A DNA stretch of 55,323 bases from Pseudomonadota bacterium. GTDB taxonomy: Bacteria > Pseudomonadota > Gammaproteobacteria > Steroidobacterales > GCA-2729495. Position numbers and translations under genes: made by a program. Below are positions 41,601 through 50,310 of this stretch, piece by piece. Under the pieces are notes generated by a model. The model searched no databases and was not told where the DNA came from. It saw nothing but the letters and a program-made list of their open reading frames with translations. Every line of letters starts with the position of its first letter. The stretch's first letter is position 1. Location of the stretch: NCBI GenBank assembly GCA_963205295.1, contig CAUJIY010000121.1, positions 1-55,323 on the forward strand, in the 5' to 3' direction.

Positions 41601-44600
41601 TCAGCGTGCCGGCTGCGGTGCCCAGAAGGTGCGCCGCAGGGCGCCGCCGGCGCCGTCATCGGGCGGGAAGCACACCAGGCCGATGCAACGCGTCGGGCCC
41701 GCGACCAGGCTCGACGGGAACAGGAACACCGCCTCTGGTGCGATGCCCGCCTGGCTCAGGGTGCCGAAACGGTCCTCGACGGTGAGGACATCCGGATCGG
41801 CGCTGCCGTCGAGGTTGTTGACCGGCCGGCCGTTGCAGGCGTCGACCTGGTAGGCGCGGTTGGTGCCGAGCCCGCCCGCGCAGGTCGACACGCCCTCGGC
41901 GGGGGAGAACGAGGTGAAGAACACCGACCGGTCGAAGGTAATGGCGGCGGACAGTACCTTCTCGCCGGGATCCTCGGCGAGCCGCAGGCGCCAGCCGGCG
42001 GCGTCGTTCGGCACCACGGCCGTCGCGTCGCCCGTGATGTCGAACAGGTCGGCGATGCCAAGTGGATCGTCGTAGGCGGAACTGGCGCGGGCACCGAATA
42101 CGTTCGGGTCGCGTACCGAGAAGAAGGCATCCTCGGCGTCGGTGTCGAGCGGGTGACCACGGAAGCCGGAGCCGACGTTGATGGCGAGGAAAGTGCCGCG
42201 CGTGCAGTTGACGAAGACCACGTCCGGGGTGGCGTAGAAGCGCCGCACCGCGCCCGCCGGCGGATCGGTGAGATCGGCGGCACCGAGCGAGGCGAGCACG
42301 CCGCCGGCGCCGAGTTCGCCGGCATCGTTGCCGTTCAGCAGGTCGAAGCGCCAGATCCGCCCGCCGGTGTCGCCGACATAGAGCCGGTCGGCGAGCCCGT
42401 CGCCCGTCAGATCGATGACCCGTGGCGCAGCGGGAATCGAGTTGGTCATGTCGGTGAGTTCGAGGTCGTGGCCGCGGTCGGGTGCCCCGGCACTCCAGAT
42501 GACGCGGCCATCGTCGAAGTCGAGCACGAAGAGTGCATGGCCGACCGTATCGGTACGGTAGCCGCGGTTGTCCTGGGCGTCGTCGTAACCGCCGCTGAGG
42601 ATCACCACATCGCGGACCGCGGTCCCGACCCGCACCCGGGTGAGCGCCGGAGCCGACCAGACCTGGCCGAGATCGGCGAGGCGCGGACTCGTGCCGTCGA
42701 CCTGCCAGCGCAGCTGCGGGGCGTCGGGATCGCTCACATCGACGGCGAACACGGCGTCACCGCCCCGGCCCATGCCGAACACGAGTACGGCCTCGTCGCC
42801 GTCGCCGATGCCCGGCTCGCCGTCGTTGTTGCGCAGGAAGACGCTGATTTCGCCGTCGAGCCCGTAGCGTTTCCCGGAACTCGGGGTGTCGGCGCGGAGC
42901 TCCGCCTGGCGCGCGAGCAGCCGGCCGGGCAGGTAGGCCCAGCGCTCGTTGCCGGTGTCGGCGTCGAAGGCATGCAGGAGGCCGTCGTTGGTGGCGAGGA
43001 AGACCACGGTCTCGGGATCGGCGGCACTCGTGCCGTAGTTCAGCGTCACCGGGCGCACGTGCAGCGGGTCGCCCATCTGGTGGCGCGGCTCGTCGCGATC
43101 GCCGTCGCCGTCGAGGTCGGCGCCGTCGTCGCCGCGGATCCAGCGTATCAGTGCATCGCGTTCGTCTTCGGCGACGCCGAGTTCGGCGGCGGTGATGGCA
43201 CCGTTGCCGGTCTCGACCTGGTTGCCACTGGCGGTGAGGTCGGCACCGGCGACATCGGTGTACAGGTTGCGCCCGTCGTCACCCTGGAGGCGCGAGGTGG
43301 CGCCACCGGCGAGGATGCGGTCGCCGTCCGGGTCGGCGCTCCACAGGCTGGTGACGTCGGGCTGGAAGAAGCCGGTGAGCGGATCGATCGCGGTGCGCCC
43401 GGCTGCATCGAGGAGCTGTCCGTCGACGAAGCGGTACTTCTTCAGGTTCCCGGGCCAGTGCACCGTGGCTGAGGGCTGGAACAGGGAGACGAATACCTCG
43501 CGTTCTGCAGCCGCGCGGTTGAAGGCGTTGACGGGAATCGACGGGGCGACGAAGGTGCTGGCCCGCTCGGCGATGCCGGCGAGCAGTTCGGTCAGCGCGA
43601 TCGTCAGGCTGCTGGTGTCGTCGGCGAGGTAGTAGTCGCCGCCGCCGCGGCGCGCGGTCGACTCGAGCAGCGGGATGTCGATGTCGATGCCGACGGTGTA
43701 GGTGGCGATGTTCTGTACGCCCTCCACGGTGGCACTGGCGTCGCTGCGGAACAGGTACTCGGCCAGGTCGTCGAGGCAGGCGCCCTCGCCACTGCCGTCG
43801 CAGCTGCCGATGAGGCCGGCGAAACCCGGCAGGCTGGCGATGAGCCCATCGGCGCTGGTGTCACGCGTCGGCTCGCCGTCGGTCAGGTAGACGATGAAAT
43901 TCTTCTGGCACTGCTCATCGATCGGCGTGCGGTAGCTGGTGGCGTTCGGATCGCCACCCTGGCGTGCCGCGGCGACGCTGCGGACCGGACCGACATTGCC
44001 GTAGGCCACGCTGCCGCCGCGGAAATACTGGGTCGCCTCGTAGAGGGTCTCGCTGAGCGGCGTGAAGCCGCTCGCGTACAGGTCATTCACAGCATCCTTG
44101 ACCGCGGCGCGGGAGCTGCCGATGTCGGTGACCGCCTGCACCACCGGGCCGCCTTCGGTGTCATTGAACCGCATCAGGCCGACATTGGCGTTCTCGATCG
44201 TGTCGAGCAGGCCGTTCACCACGTTCTTGACGACCTGCAGCCGGGTGCGCATCACCGTTGGCGGATTGTCGCGCCAGTTGAGCCAGTTGCCGTCGAAGAG
44301 GGTCACCGTCTCGTTCCAGGCCGGTTCCTGGCTGTCATCGGCGGCCCAGGGGCCGTCGGCGCCATTGCCTGCGTACAGGCGGGTCGAACTGCCGCCGCCG
44401 TCGATACCGCGATCGGCCTCGCACTCGACCTGGTCGGGACCGTCATCCGGGTCGAGCGGCTCCCAGCGCTGCGGACCGTTCTGCCAGCCGAGGACCCGTC
44501 CGGCATACTGACCACGGCCTTCGAGCGCACTGGCCGCAGCTGCACAGCGGTTCACACTCTTGAAGACGTAGGCCCCGCTGCCGCAGGGCGGTGCGGTGGC

Positions 44601-44867
44601 ACCGGTGGCGAAGTACAGCGCGTCGCTGCGGTAGCAACCTTCGAAGGTCGAGCCCGGATCCCATTCGGCCTGGGTTTCGACCAGCGTGTCCATGCTGCCC
44701 GAGGTGTCGATGATGAACAGGATGTTGGGGCGGGCGGCATCCGGGCCACCGCTGGTCTGGCCGACGAACACCTCCGTGTCGTCGGCATGGGCGGCCGCCG
44801 CGACGGCAAGCCCGAACGCTGCGACCAGCACGCGCCAGCCTGCACTATTCTTCAGGGACCAGTTCAT
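41601..44867 (-). CDS. pilY1: Type IV pilus tip adhesin PilY1, operon B
   Basis: 1088 residues. The signal peptide is cleaved after AAAHA, and the von Willebrand A-like domain has an intact metal motif DTSGSMD (D54). The PilC/PilY1 propeller occupies the C-terminal half. The calcium loop reads DLTGDGLAD, where the second acidic ligand of the operon A copy (DIDGDRYAD) is threonine, so calcium control may differ. I chose MNWSLKNSAGW because GGAG lies 11 bases upstream; upstream in-frame ATGs overlap the previous gene. It lacks the long Asp-rich tail of copy A. Confidence 0.94.
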   Translation of the reverse strand: MNWSLKNSAGWRVLVAAFGLAVAAAAHADDTEVFVGQTSGGPDAARPNILFIIDTSGSMDTLVETQAEWDPGSTFEGCYRSDALYFATGATAPPCGSGAYVFKSVNRCAAAASALEGRGQYAGRVLGWQNGPQRWEPLDPDDGPDQVECEADRGIDGGGSSTRLYAGNGADGPWAADDSQEPAWNETVTLFDGNWLNWRDNPPTVMRTRLQVVKNVVNGLLDTIENANVGLMRFNDTEGGPVVQAVTDIGSSRAAVKDAVNDLYASGFTPLSETLYEATQYFRGGSVAYGNVGPVRSVAAARQGGDPNATSYRTPIDEQCQKNFIVYLTDGEPTRDTSADGLIASLPGFAGLIGSCDGSGEGACLDDLAEYLFRSDASATVEGVQNIATYTVGIDIDIPLLESTARRGGGDYYLADDTSSLTIALTELLAGIAERASTFVAPSIPVNAFNRAAAEREVFVSLFQPSATVHWPGNLKKYRFVDGQLLDAAGRTAIDPLTGFFQPDVTSLWSADPDGDRILAGGATSRLQGDDGRNLYTDVAGADLTASGNQVETGNGAITAAELGVAEDERDALIRWIRGDDGADLDGDGDRDEPRHQMGDPLHVRPVTLNYGTSAADPETVVFLATNDGLLHAFDADTGNERWAYLPGRLLARQAELRADTPSSGKRYGLDGEISVFLRNNDGEPGIGDGDEAVLVFGMGRGGDAVFAVDVSDPDAPQLRWQVDGTSPRLADLGQVWSAPALTRVRVGTAVRDVVILSGGYDDAQDNRGYRTDTVGHALFVLDFDDGRVIWSAGAPDRGHDLELTDMTNSIPAAPRVIDLTGDGLADRLYVGDTGGRIWRFDLLNGNDAGELGAGGVLASLGAADLTDPPAGAVRRFYATPDVVFVNCTRGTFLAINVGSGFRGHPLDTDAEDAFFSVRDPNVFGARASSAYDDPLGIADLFDITGDATAVVPNDAAGWRLRLAEDPGEKVLSAAITFDRSVFFTSFSPAEGVSTCAGGLGTNRAYQVDACNGRPVNNLDGSADPDVLTVEDRFGTLSQAGIAPEAVFLFPSSLVAGPTRCIGLVCFPPDDGAGGALRRTFWAPQPAR

Positions 44868-44886
44868 GAGCGGCGGCTCCATGGCG

Positions 44887-45252
44887 TCAGCGCGCTGCAT
44901 CCAGCACGACACGGCGCACGTAGCGCGTCTTCGGGTCGTAGTAGACGTAGCAGAATGCGCGATCGGCACCGCGTCCGGCGGCGCTGCGGGCCTGTTCCCT
45001 CATGGTCGCCAGGGGTACCGGTGCCGGCGACGGGCGCACGAGGTAGCGGGTCTCGGCATTCACCCGCAGCACCTGCGGGCGGCAGCGCGGGCACAGGCGC
45101 ACCATCAGGTAGCCACTGTCGTTGCCGGGCAGCGTCAGGTCGGCGAGCGTGAGTTCGTACGCCTGCTCGACGGCACGCAGTGCACCGTGGGCAGCGCCGA
45201 AGCCGAGCATCGCCGCGAGCGCCACGGCGGCCAGGAGTGTCCTCGTGCGCAT
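44887..45252 (-). CDS. Small exported CxxC protein of the minor-pilin operon, B copy
   Basis: 121 residues: a signal peptide (MRTRTLLAAVALAAMLGFGAAHG), a single CPRC motif in VRLCPRCRPQVLR, and a C-terminus with RRVVLDAAR. It is a homologue of the protein between pilX and pilY1 in operon A, sharing the pattern VRxCxxCxPxxLRxxxxTxxxV. Function is unknown; a link to tip-complex folding is inferred from the repeated position. The start at 45252 has GAGGA 8 bases upstream; that GAGGA follows the ATGA overlapping the pilX stop. Confidence 0.8.
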   Translation of the reverse strand: MRTRTLLAAVALAAMLGFGAAHGALRAVEQAYELTLADLTLPGNDSGYLMVRLCPRCRPQVLRVNAETRYLVRPSPAPVPLATMREQARSAAGRGADRAFCYVYYDPKTRYVRRVVLDAAR

Positions 45253-45263
45253 GGGTATCGTCC

Positions 45264-45755
45264 TCATTCCTCGACCTGGCGCAGGAAGCCCTGCGCATGG
45301 ATGGCCTCGGCATTGCGCTGGTCGGTGCGGCCACGCGACTCGACGCGATAGTGCAGCTGGATGAACTTGCCGATGCTGCTGCCGGGCAGGTCGCTGGTGG
45401 CACCGGCAAGGCACAGCCGCGTCTGGTAGCGCCCGCCGAGTGCGGCCACGTCGACGGCAGCGCCCCACGGCAGGTCCGCATCGCTCCAGGGTGGCGCGGC
45501 AGCCGGGCAGTCGGGTGCGGCATCGAGATCGATCGCTGCCGTTTCGATTCCGCGCAGCGTGGCACCGATACCCGACTCGGCGAGCTGGAAGGCGTTCTCG
45601 CGGAACTGCGCATTGCCCGACATCGCCAGGTCGAGCGTGGCGCTGCGCATGGCGGAGATCGCCAGCACGGTGAGCACCATGAGCAGGACCAGGCCGACGA
45701 TCAGCGCCGCGCCGCGCTCGCTCCTCAGGTGCGGACTGATGCTGTACCCGCTCAT
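45264..45755 (-). CDS. pilX: Minor pilin PilX, operon B
   Basis: 163-residue prepilin: leader SERG, then AALIVGLVLLMVLTVLAISAMRSATLDLAMSGNA, with no glutamate at mature position 5, as in operon A and in GspK-like tip subunits. AQFRENAFQLAESGI is the PilX N-terminal domain. The start overlaps the pilW stop (ATGA). Confidence 0.92.
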   Translation of the reverse strand: MSGYSISPHLRSERGAALIVGLVLLMVLTVLAISAMRSATLDLAMSGNAQFRENAFQLAESGIGATLRGIETAAIDLDAAPDCPAAAPPWSDADLPWGAAVDVAALGGRYQTRLCLAGATSDLPGSSIGKFIQLHYRVESRGRTDQRNAEAIHAQGFLRQVEE

Positions 45756-46720
45756 CCGGTCACCTGGTTGCGCAGCACGATCGTCTTGGAGACTTCCAGC
45801 CGCTGGAAACCCGCCGGGTAGCCGTCGTCGCCGGGTTCGATCGCCGGCGCATCGGCGTCGGGTGGCTGGTACTGGCGTGGGTCGGCAAAGCCGACGCCCG
45901 GGGATTCCTCGGAGCGCAGCAGCAGCCACAGGCGCACCGCGACGATGCCGCCGCCAGCGACCGCCGGGTTGTCCGGGTCGACGTAGCGCTCGACCGTGCC
46001 GTCGCCGTTGCTGTCGAGACCGAACTGCACCTGCAGGTTCTCGACCCCGCTGACCATCTCCTGATCCTCGACGACGCCGCCGGCCACCAGCGTCTGGCGG
46101 CGCAGCGATGGCAACCCATCGGTAAAGCTCGAGCTGTCGTCGATGTAATAGGCGTGCACGACGAGGTCGCGGGTTTCGCTATCGGCGGCGAATCCCGCCG
46201 GGATCACGCCGTCGGCGAACAGCTGCGCGAGCGCGAGGCTGCTCTGCACCTGCACCTGACCCACCTGCGGGGCGCGCAGCAGGTCGCTGGCGTGGCGCAC
46301 GACCAGCACGTCGCTGCCGGCACGCGCGGTGCCGAACGGCGCGCAATCGAGGTCGTAGCCGTCGTCGCTCGCCTGCACGGCGGTGCCGAGGTCGAGGGCC
46401 CAAGCGGTGATGTCGGTGCCGTCGCAGCTCACGCCGATGCCTGTCGGCGGTGCGAGCAGGGCGCTTTCCCGATGGCGGCCCCAGAATCCGGCGAGACGCA
46501 GGTCGGGTTCGAGGGTCTCGAGCGCGAAGCGCGCGTTCTCCTGCAGCCGGGTGCTGACCTCGGCAGCCCGGAAGTTGTCCTTGCTCTGCAGGTAGACCTG
46601 GAAGGCGCCCCAGGTGAGGAAGACCCCGATCGCCATCGCGACCACCAGTTCGACGAGCGTCATGCCGCGGCTGGCGTTCGGGAAGGGGCGGCTGCCGGCG
46701 GTATGGCGGGAACGGGTCAC
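45752..46720 (-). CDS. pilW: Minor pilin PilW, operon B
   Basis: 322-residue prepilin: leader SRG, then MTLVELVVAMAIGVFLTWGA, with Glu at position 5. LQENARFALETLEPDLRLAGFWG, SDVLVVRHASD and the C-terminal EVSKTIVLRNQVTG match PilW and its operon A partner. The start overlaps the pilV stop by ATGA-type coupling. Confidence 0.92.
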   Translation of the reverse strand: MTRSRHTAGSRPFPNASRGMTLVELVVAMAIGVFLTWGAFQVYLQSKDNFRAAEVSTRLQENARFALETLEPDLRLAGFWGRHRESALLAPPTGIGVSCDGTDITAWALDLGTAVQASDDGYDLDCAPFGTARAGSDVLVVRHASDLLRAPQVGQVQVQSSLALAQLFADGVIPAGFAADSETRDLVVHAYYIDDSSSFTDGLPSLRRQTLVAGGVVEDQEMVSGVENLQVQFGLDSNGDGTVERYVDPDNPAVAGGGIVAVRLWLLLRSEESPGVGFADPRQYQPPDADAPAIEPGDDGYPAGFQRLEVSKTIVLRNQVTG

Positions 46721-47181
46721 AGCTGCAGCGCCAGCGTGTACGACGCCGGCGCCTCCTGCCCGGCCTCGGGCCAGGCGATGGTGATGGCGAACTGCTCGAC
46801 GGGTGCCACGGCCTGTCGTTCGATGGTGGCGGTGGCACCGGTCGGCAGGCGCCGGCGCAGGTCCTCCAGCCAGCGGAACCAGTCGTCCTGTGCCAGCTGG
46901 TCGGGATCGCAGTCGCCGGGGCCGTTGACGCAGGCATTGTCGGCACCGGGACCGGCGCCGGGGTAGCTGCCGGTCGGGTTGAGGCGGATCCGGTCGGCCA
47001 TGTCGCTCGCCAGCGTCACGGCTGCCGACCGGTAGAGCGCGGTGCGCCCGGCGCGCAGGCTCTCGACGTACAGTCCGGCGATGCCGAGCAGACCCACGGC
47101 CAGCACCACCAGTGCGACCAGGGCCTCGACCAGCGTGAAGCCACGCGTGGCCTGCGGGACAACCGGGTGGATGGCAGCCAT
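46717..47181 (-). CDS. pilV: Minor pilin PilV, operon B
   Basis: 154-residue prepilin: leader ATRG, then FTLVEALVALVVLAVGLLGIAGLYVESLRAGR. The AAVTLASDMADRIRLNP segment and paired cysteines (NACVNGPGDCDP) match the operon A PilV. It follows the fimT gene by 4 bases. Confidence 0.93.
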   Translation of the reverse strand: MAAIHPVVPQATRGFTLVEALVALVVLAVGLLGIAGLYVESLRAGRTALYRSAAVTLASDMADRIRLNPTGSYPGAGPGADNACVNGPGDCDPDQLAQDDWFRWLEDLRRRLPTGATATIERQAVAPVEQFAITIAWPEAGQEAPASYTLALQL

Positions 47182-47185
47182 GGGT

Positions 47186-47800
47186 TCAGCAGCCTCCCAG
47201 CGGGTTGGCCGGGCCCTGCAACGGGTCGACGCGATCGAGCATGGCGGGGCGCCCGGCGGGTGAGATCACGATCCAGCGCCCGGCGGCCACACCGCCGCCG
47301 GTGTCGCGGTTGCCACGCGTGTCGCAGAGCTGGATGTTGCGCACCGGGTCGGTGCCGGCCGGCGCGGTAAGGAGGCCATCGCCGCGGAACGCGAGCCATT
47401 CGGGCGGGCCGGCATCGACCCCGGAGCGGGCCTGGCCGCTGATCCCGGCATCGAGCGGGCCGTGCCCCTGCAGCAGGGTCTCGGCTGCATCGACCACGCC
47501 GTCGGCGTTGTCGTCCACGAATGCGATCCAGCCGTCGAGCAGCCGTGCCTCCGCCTCGCAGGTACCCGCGGCGCCGTCCCAGTTGCTGCTCGCGCACAGG
47601 GTCACGGTGCGGTTGCGGGTGGTCGCGGCCACCCGCGCCGCGTGCAGGCTGGCCACGAGGTCGTTGCCGGCCGTGGCCATGCGGGCATTCGCCAGCAAAT
47701 TGCTGACCGCCGGCACGCCGAGGCCGAGTGTGATTGCCACCACCATCATCAGCATCAGGAGCTCGATGAGGGTGAAGCCTTCTCGGTGCTTCTTTCCCAT
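47186..47800 (-). CDS. FimT/FimU (GspH-type) minor pilin, operon B
   Basis: 204-residue pseudopilin: leader REG, then FTLIELLMLMMVVAITLGLG, with Glu at position 5. The LANARMATAGNDLVASLHAARVAATTRNRTVTLCASS block is the GspH/FimT domain, and the C-terminus NPLGGC resembles the operon A homologue. A 103-base gap separates it from the preceding gene, so a second promoter is possible. Confidence 0.9.
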   Translation of the reverse strand: MGKKHREGFTLIELLMLMMVVAITLGLGVPAVSNLLANARMATAGNDLVASLHAARVAATTRNRTVTLCASSNWDGAAGTCEAEARLLDGWIAFVDDNADGVVDAAETLLQGHGPLDAGISGQARSGVDAGPPEWLAFRGDGLLTAPAGTDPVRNIQLCDTRGNRDTGGGVAAGRWIVISPAGRPAMLDRVDPLQGPANPLGGC

Positions 47801-47903
47801 CGCCCTGCATCCTGCTACTGCCGGTCGCGGCGTGCAGCACCACCCGATGAGCGGTTGGCTTGCAGGGATGGGCGGCGGGCGGCATGGCGGCCGTCATCGC
47901 GGC

Positions 47904-48434
47904 TCAGGGCGGACAGGTCAGCGGCTTGCCGGCGGCCGTGCGCCGGGCGACCCGCGGGCGTCCCGTGGTGCTCACGATCACCGCCCGAGCCGCCGTGGCC
48001 CCACGGGCGTCGCAGAAAATCACGCTGCCGTTGGTGGCGCGCAGCGACCAGGGGCGCAGCACGTAGGCCGCGCGGTTGCTCGTCGCCTTCAGGTTGGTGG
48101 CCTTTTCCTGCCAGGTGACGATGCGTTCGCCATCGTCGACCCGCGGCGGGTCGTCGCCATCGGCATTGACGAAGACGATCCAGCCGGCGGCCCAGTCCCC
48201 CACACCCGTGCACTGGGCGGCACCCGTGCTGCGACAGACCACCGCCTCGACGTCTGCGCTGCGCGCCAGCGTGCGGGCGGCATGGACGGCGTGCACCAGG
48301 TCGTTGACGGCCGTGGTCATGCGGGTCTCGAGTACCAGCGTATGCAGTGCCGGCACACCGAGCCCGGCGAGTGCGCCGACCAGGGCCAGGGCAAGGACGA
48401 CGTCGATGAGGCCGATGCCGCGGTGCAGGTTCAT
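47904..48434 (-). CDS. FimT/GspH-like minor pilin, first gene of operon B
   Basis: 176-residue pseudopilin: leader HRG, then IGLIDVVLALALVGALAGLG. Mature position 5 is Asp rather than the near-universal Glu, and position 1 is Ile rather than Phe, so it may be assembled differently. LETRMTTAVNDLVHAVHAARTLARSADVEAVVC is the GspH block. Divergent from the Irr-like gene over 148 bases. Confidence 0.85.
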   Translation of the reverse strand: MNLHRGIGLIDVVLALALVGALAGLGVPALHTLVLETRMTTAVNDLVHAVHAARTLARSADVEAVVCRSTGAAQCTGVGDWAAGWIVFVNADGDDPPRVDDGERIVTWQEKATNLKATSNRAAYVLRPWSLRATNGSVIFCDARGATAARAVIVSTTGRPRVARRTAAGKPLTCPP

Positions 48435-48519
48435 GGCGCCGGACGATACCCGCCTCCGGCCGCCTGCCGCAGCCCGACAATCGCGTGCGATCGTGGCGAA
48501 ATACTGCGACGGTACGCGT

Positions 48520-48548
48520 TTACAGCGGCCGAGAGCGGCCGCTACAAT
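48520..48548 (+). promoter_or_regulatory. Promoter of the Irr-like gene with an internal inverted repeat
   Basis: TTACAG (48520-48525), a 17-base spacer and TACAAT (48543-48548). The spacer holds AGCGGCC-GAGAGC-GGCCGCT (48524-48543), an inverted repeat with 7-bp arms that could be an autoregulatory operator. The divergent pilin operon B starts 86 bases away. Confidence 0.6.
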
Positions 48549-48582
48549 CCGGTTGCAAGGCTTTTCCGGGGGATTCGCGCAC

Positions 48583-48996
48583 TTGGACGTACGTGACCGC
48601 ATCACGGCCAGGCTGACCGAGCTGGGCATCCGACCCACCTCGCAGCGGGTGCAGATCGCGCTGCTCGTGCTCGACCGGCCCTGCCACTTCTCGGCCGACC
48701 AGCTGCTCGGTACCCTGCGGCGCAACGGCGCGCGGGTTTCCAAGGCGACGGTCTACAACACCCTGAACCTGTTCTCGCGCCACGGGCTGATCCGCGAAAT
48801 CGCCGTCGATCCCGAGCGCCTGATGTACGACTCGACCACGAACAGCCACCACCACGTCTACAACGTGGCGACCGGCGAGCTGTTCGATATCGGCGCGCAG
48901 GAACTGCGTATCGGCAAGCTGCCCGCCCTGCCGCGCGCCACCGAGGCCGAGAGCGTGGAAGTCATCGTCAAGGTGCGCCCGAAGCCGGCTGGCTAG
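48583..48996 (+). CDS. Irr-like Fur-family transcriptional regulator
   Basis: 137 residues from a TTG start with GGGGGA upstream. The winged helix has GIRPTSQRVQIALLVLDRP and VSKATVYNTLNLFSRHGLI. The dimer domain has TTNSHHHVYNVATGELFDI and ends MPA-like KLPALPRATEAESVEVIVKVRPKP. The triple His motif, the lack of any CxxC zinc pair and the C-terminal pattern are those of Irr, the heme- and iron-responsive regulator best known in alphaproteobacteria, rather than Fur, Zur or PerR. Its targets here are unknown; the heme-enzyme cluster at 19-23.6 kb would be an attractive one. Confidence 0.87.
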   Translation: MDVRDRITARLTELGIRPTSQRVQIALLVLDRPCHFSADQLLGTLRRNGARVSKATVYNTLNLFSRHGLIREIAVDPERLMYDSTTNSHHHVYNVATGELFDIGAQELRIGKLPALPRATEAESVEVIVKVRPKPAG

Positions 48997-49014
48997 CGCT
49001 GCTGCGCAAGCTGC

Positions 49015-49020
49015 TATACT
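49015..49020 (+). promoter_or_regulatory. -10 element for tRNA-Thr
   Basis: TATACT about 15 bases before the tRNA, followed by a very GC-rich discriminator typical of stringently controlled stable-RNA promoters. No clear -35. Confidence 0.45.
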
Positions 49021-49035
49021 GCGCGCCGCCCGCGC

Positions 49036-49111
49036 GCCGGCGTAGCTCAGTTGGTAGAGCAGTCGCTTCGTAAGCGAGAGGTCGGGGGTTCAAGTCCCTC
49101 CGCCGGCACCA
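49036..49111 (+). tRNA. tRNA-Thr (anticodon CGT)
   Basis: 76 bases including an encoded CCA. Acceptor GCCGGCG/CGCCGGC, D-arm GCTC..GAGC, anticodon loop TTCGTAA (anticodon CGT, reading ACG), T-arm GGGGGTTCAAGTCCCTC. The anticodon stem has one terminal G-G mismatch. Confidence 0.95.
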
Positions 49112-49243
49112 CCCTCATTCATTCGACGTCCCGGCCAGCATTGGCTGCGGCCGCATCGTGCCAGTACACTGGCCTGGCCGCGGCGGCCTGCGCCGGGCCC
49201 TGCCAGCCGGGCCGGCTGAACCACACCAGGATCGCCGGGGCTT

Positions 49244-49837
49244 ATGCGACTCGTCGTCGGAATCTCGGGAGCCAGTGGCTCCGTCTACGGCATCCGCCTG
49301 CTGGAGGTCCTCGCGACCCGGCCCGACATCGAGACCCACCTCGTCATCAGCCACGGCGGCAAGCTCAACATTGCCGTCGAGACGAAGATGTCGCTGGCCG
49401 ACGTCGAGGCGCTGGCGAGCGTGGTGCACAACGACCAGAACCTCGGTGCCACGATCGCCAGCGGGTCGTTCCCGACCGACGGCATGATCGTCGCGCCCTG
49501 CTCGATGAAGACACTCTCCGGGATCGTCAATTCCTACGCCGACAACCTGATCGTGCGCGCCGCCGACGTCGTGCTCAAGGAGCGCCGCCGCCTGGTGCTG
49601 GTGCCGCGCGAGATGCCGCTGCACGAGGGACACTGCCGGCTGCTGTACGAGGCATCGCGGCTCGGCGCCATCATCGCGCCGCCGATGCCGGCTTTCTACA
49701 ACGAGCCGCGTACGGTGGCCGACATCGTCGACCACACGGTCGGCCGGCTGCTCGACCTGTTCGGCATCGACAGCGGTATCGTCCGGCGCTGGGACGGTGC
49801 CGGGCGTGGCGCGACGGGCCGGAAGAAGCGCCGGTGA
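49244..49837 (+). CDS. ubiX: Flavin prenyltransferase UbiX
   Basis: 197 residues. It joins dimethylallyl phosphate to FMN to make the prenylated flavin used by UbiD decarboxylases. GISGASGSVYG, IVAPCSMKTLSGI, LVLVPREMPLH and IAPPMPAFYNEP are all present. The stop overlaps the next gene (GTGA). A UbiD-family gene lies 1.5 kb downstream. Confidence 0.95.
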   Translation: MRLVVGISGASGSVYGIRLLEVLATRPDIETHLVISHGGKLNIAVETKMSLADVEALASVVHNDQNLGATIASGSFPTDGMIVAPCSMKTLSGIVNSYADNLIVRAADVVLKERRRLVLVPREMPLHEGHCRLLYEASRLGAIIAPPMPAFYNEPRTVADIVDHTVGRLLDLFGIDSGIVRRWDGAGRGATGRKKRR

Positions 49838-50310
49838 GCGCGGCCGACCGCGATGCGATCCGCCGGCAGATCGAGGCGCACAACACCCTGACGCTGGCCA
49901 CCTGCCGCGATGGCGAGCCCTGGGCGGCGACGGTGTTCTACGCGAGCGACGAGGCCCTGCGCCTGTATTTCGTCTCCGACCGCCGTACGCGTCATGCGCA
50001 GCACATGCTGGCCGATCCGCGGGTGGCGCTCACCATCGATGCCGATGTCGACGCCTGGAGTGCGGTGCGTGGCCTGCAGGTCGCCGGCACCGCGGCACCG
50101 GTGGACGACGCCGGGCGCGCACGCGCGCTCGGGTACTACCTCGCCAAGTTCGCCAGCGTGAAAGCGCTGTTCGAAGCGCCGCGTTCGGCCGACGAGCAGG
50201 CCATCGCCCGGCGGCTGCAGCACACCGACTTCTGGTGCGTCACGCCGGGCTACATCCGCTTGGTGGACAACAGCCGCGGCTTCGGTTTCCGCCTCGAACT
50301 GCGTCCTTAG
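49834..50310 (+). CDS. YhbP-like (UPF0306) flavin-fold protein
   Basis: 158 residues from a GTG overlapping the ubiX stop. HNTLTLATCRDGEPWAATVFYA, TRHAQHMLADPRVALTI, VRGLQVAGTA and the C-terminal IRLVDNSRGFGFRLEL resemble E. coli YhbP, a member of the pyridoxamine-phosphate-oxidase (split barrel) superfamily. It probably binds FMN or a related cofactor; its reaction is unknown. Overlap with ubiX suggests a flavin-related role. Its stop overlaps the convergent SDR gene by 4 bases. Confidence 0.8.
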   Translation: MSAADRDAIRRQIEAHNTLTLATCRDGEPWAATVFYASDEALRLYFVSDRRTRHAQHMLADPRVALTIDADVDAWSAVRGLQVAGTAAPVDDAGRARALGYYLAKFASVKALFEAPRSADEQAIARRLQHTDFWCVTPGYIRLVDNSRGFGFRLELRP

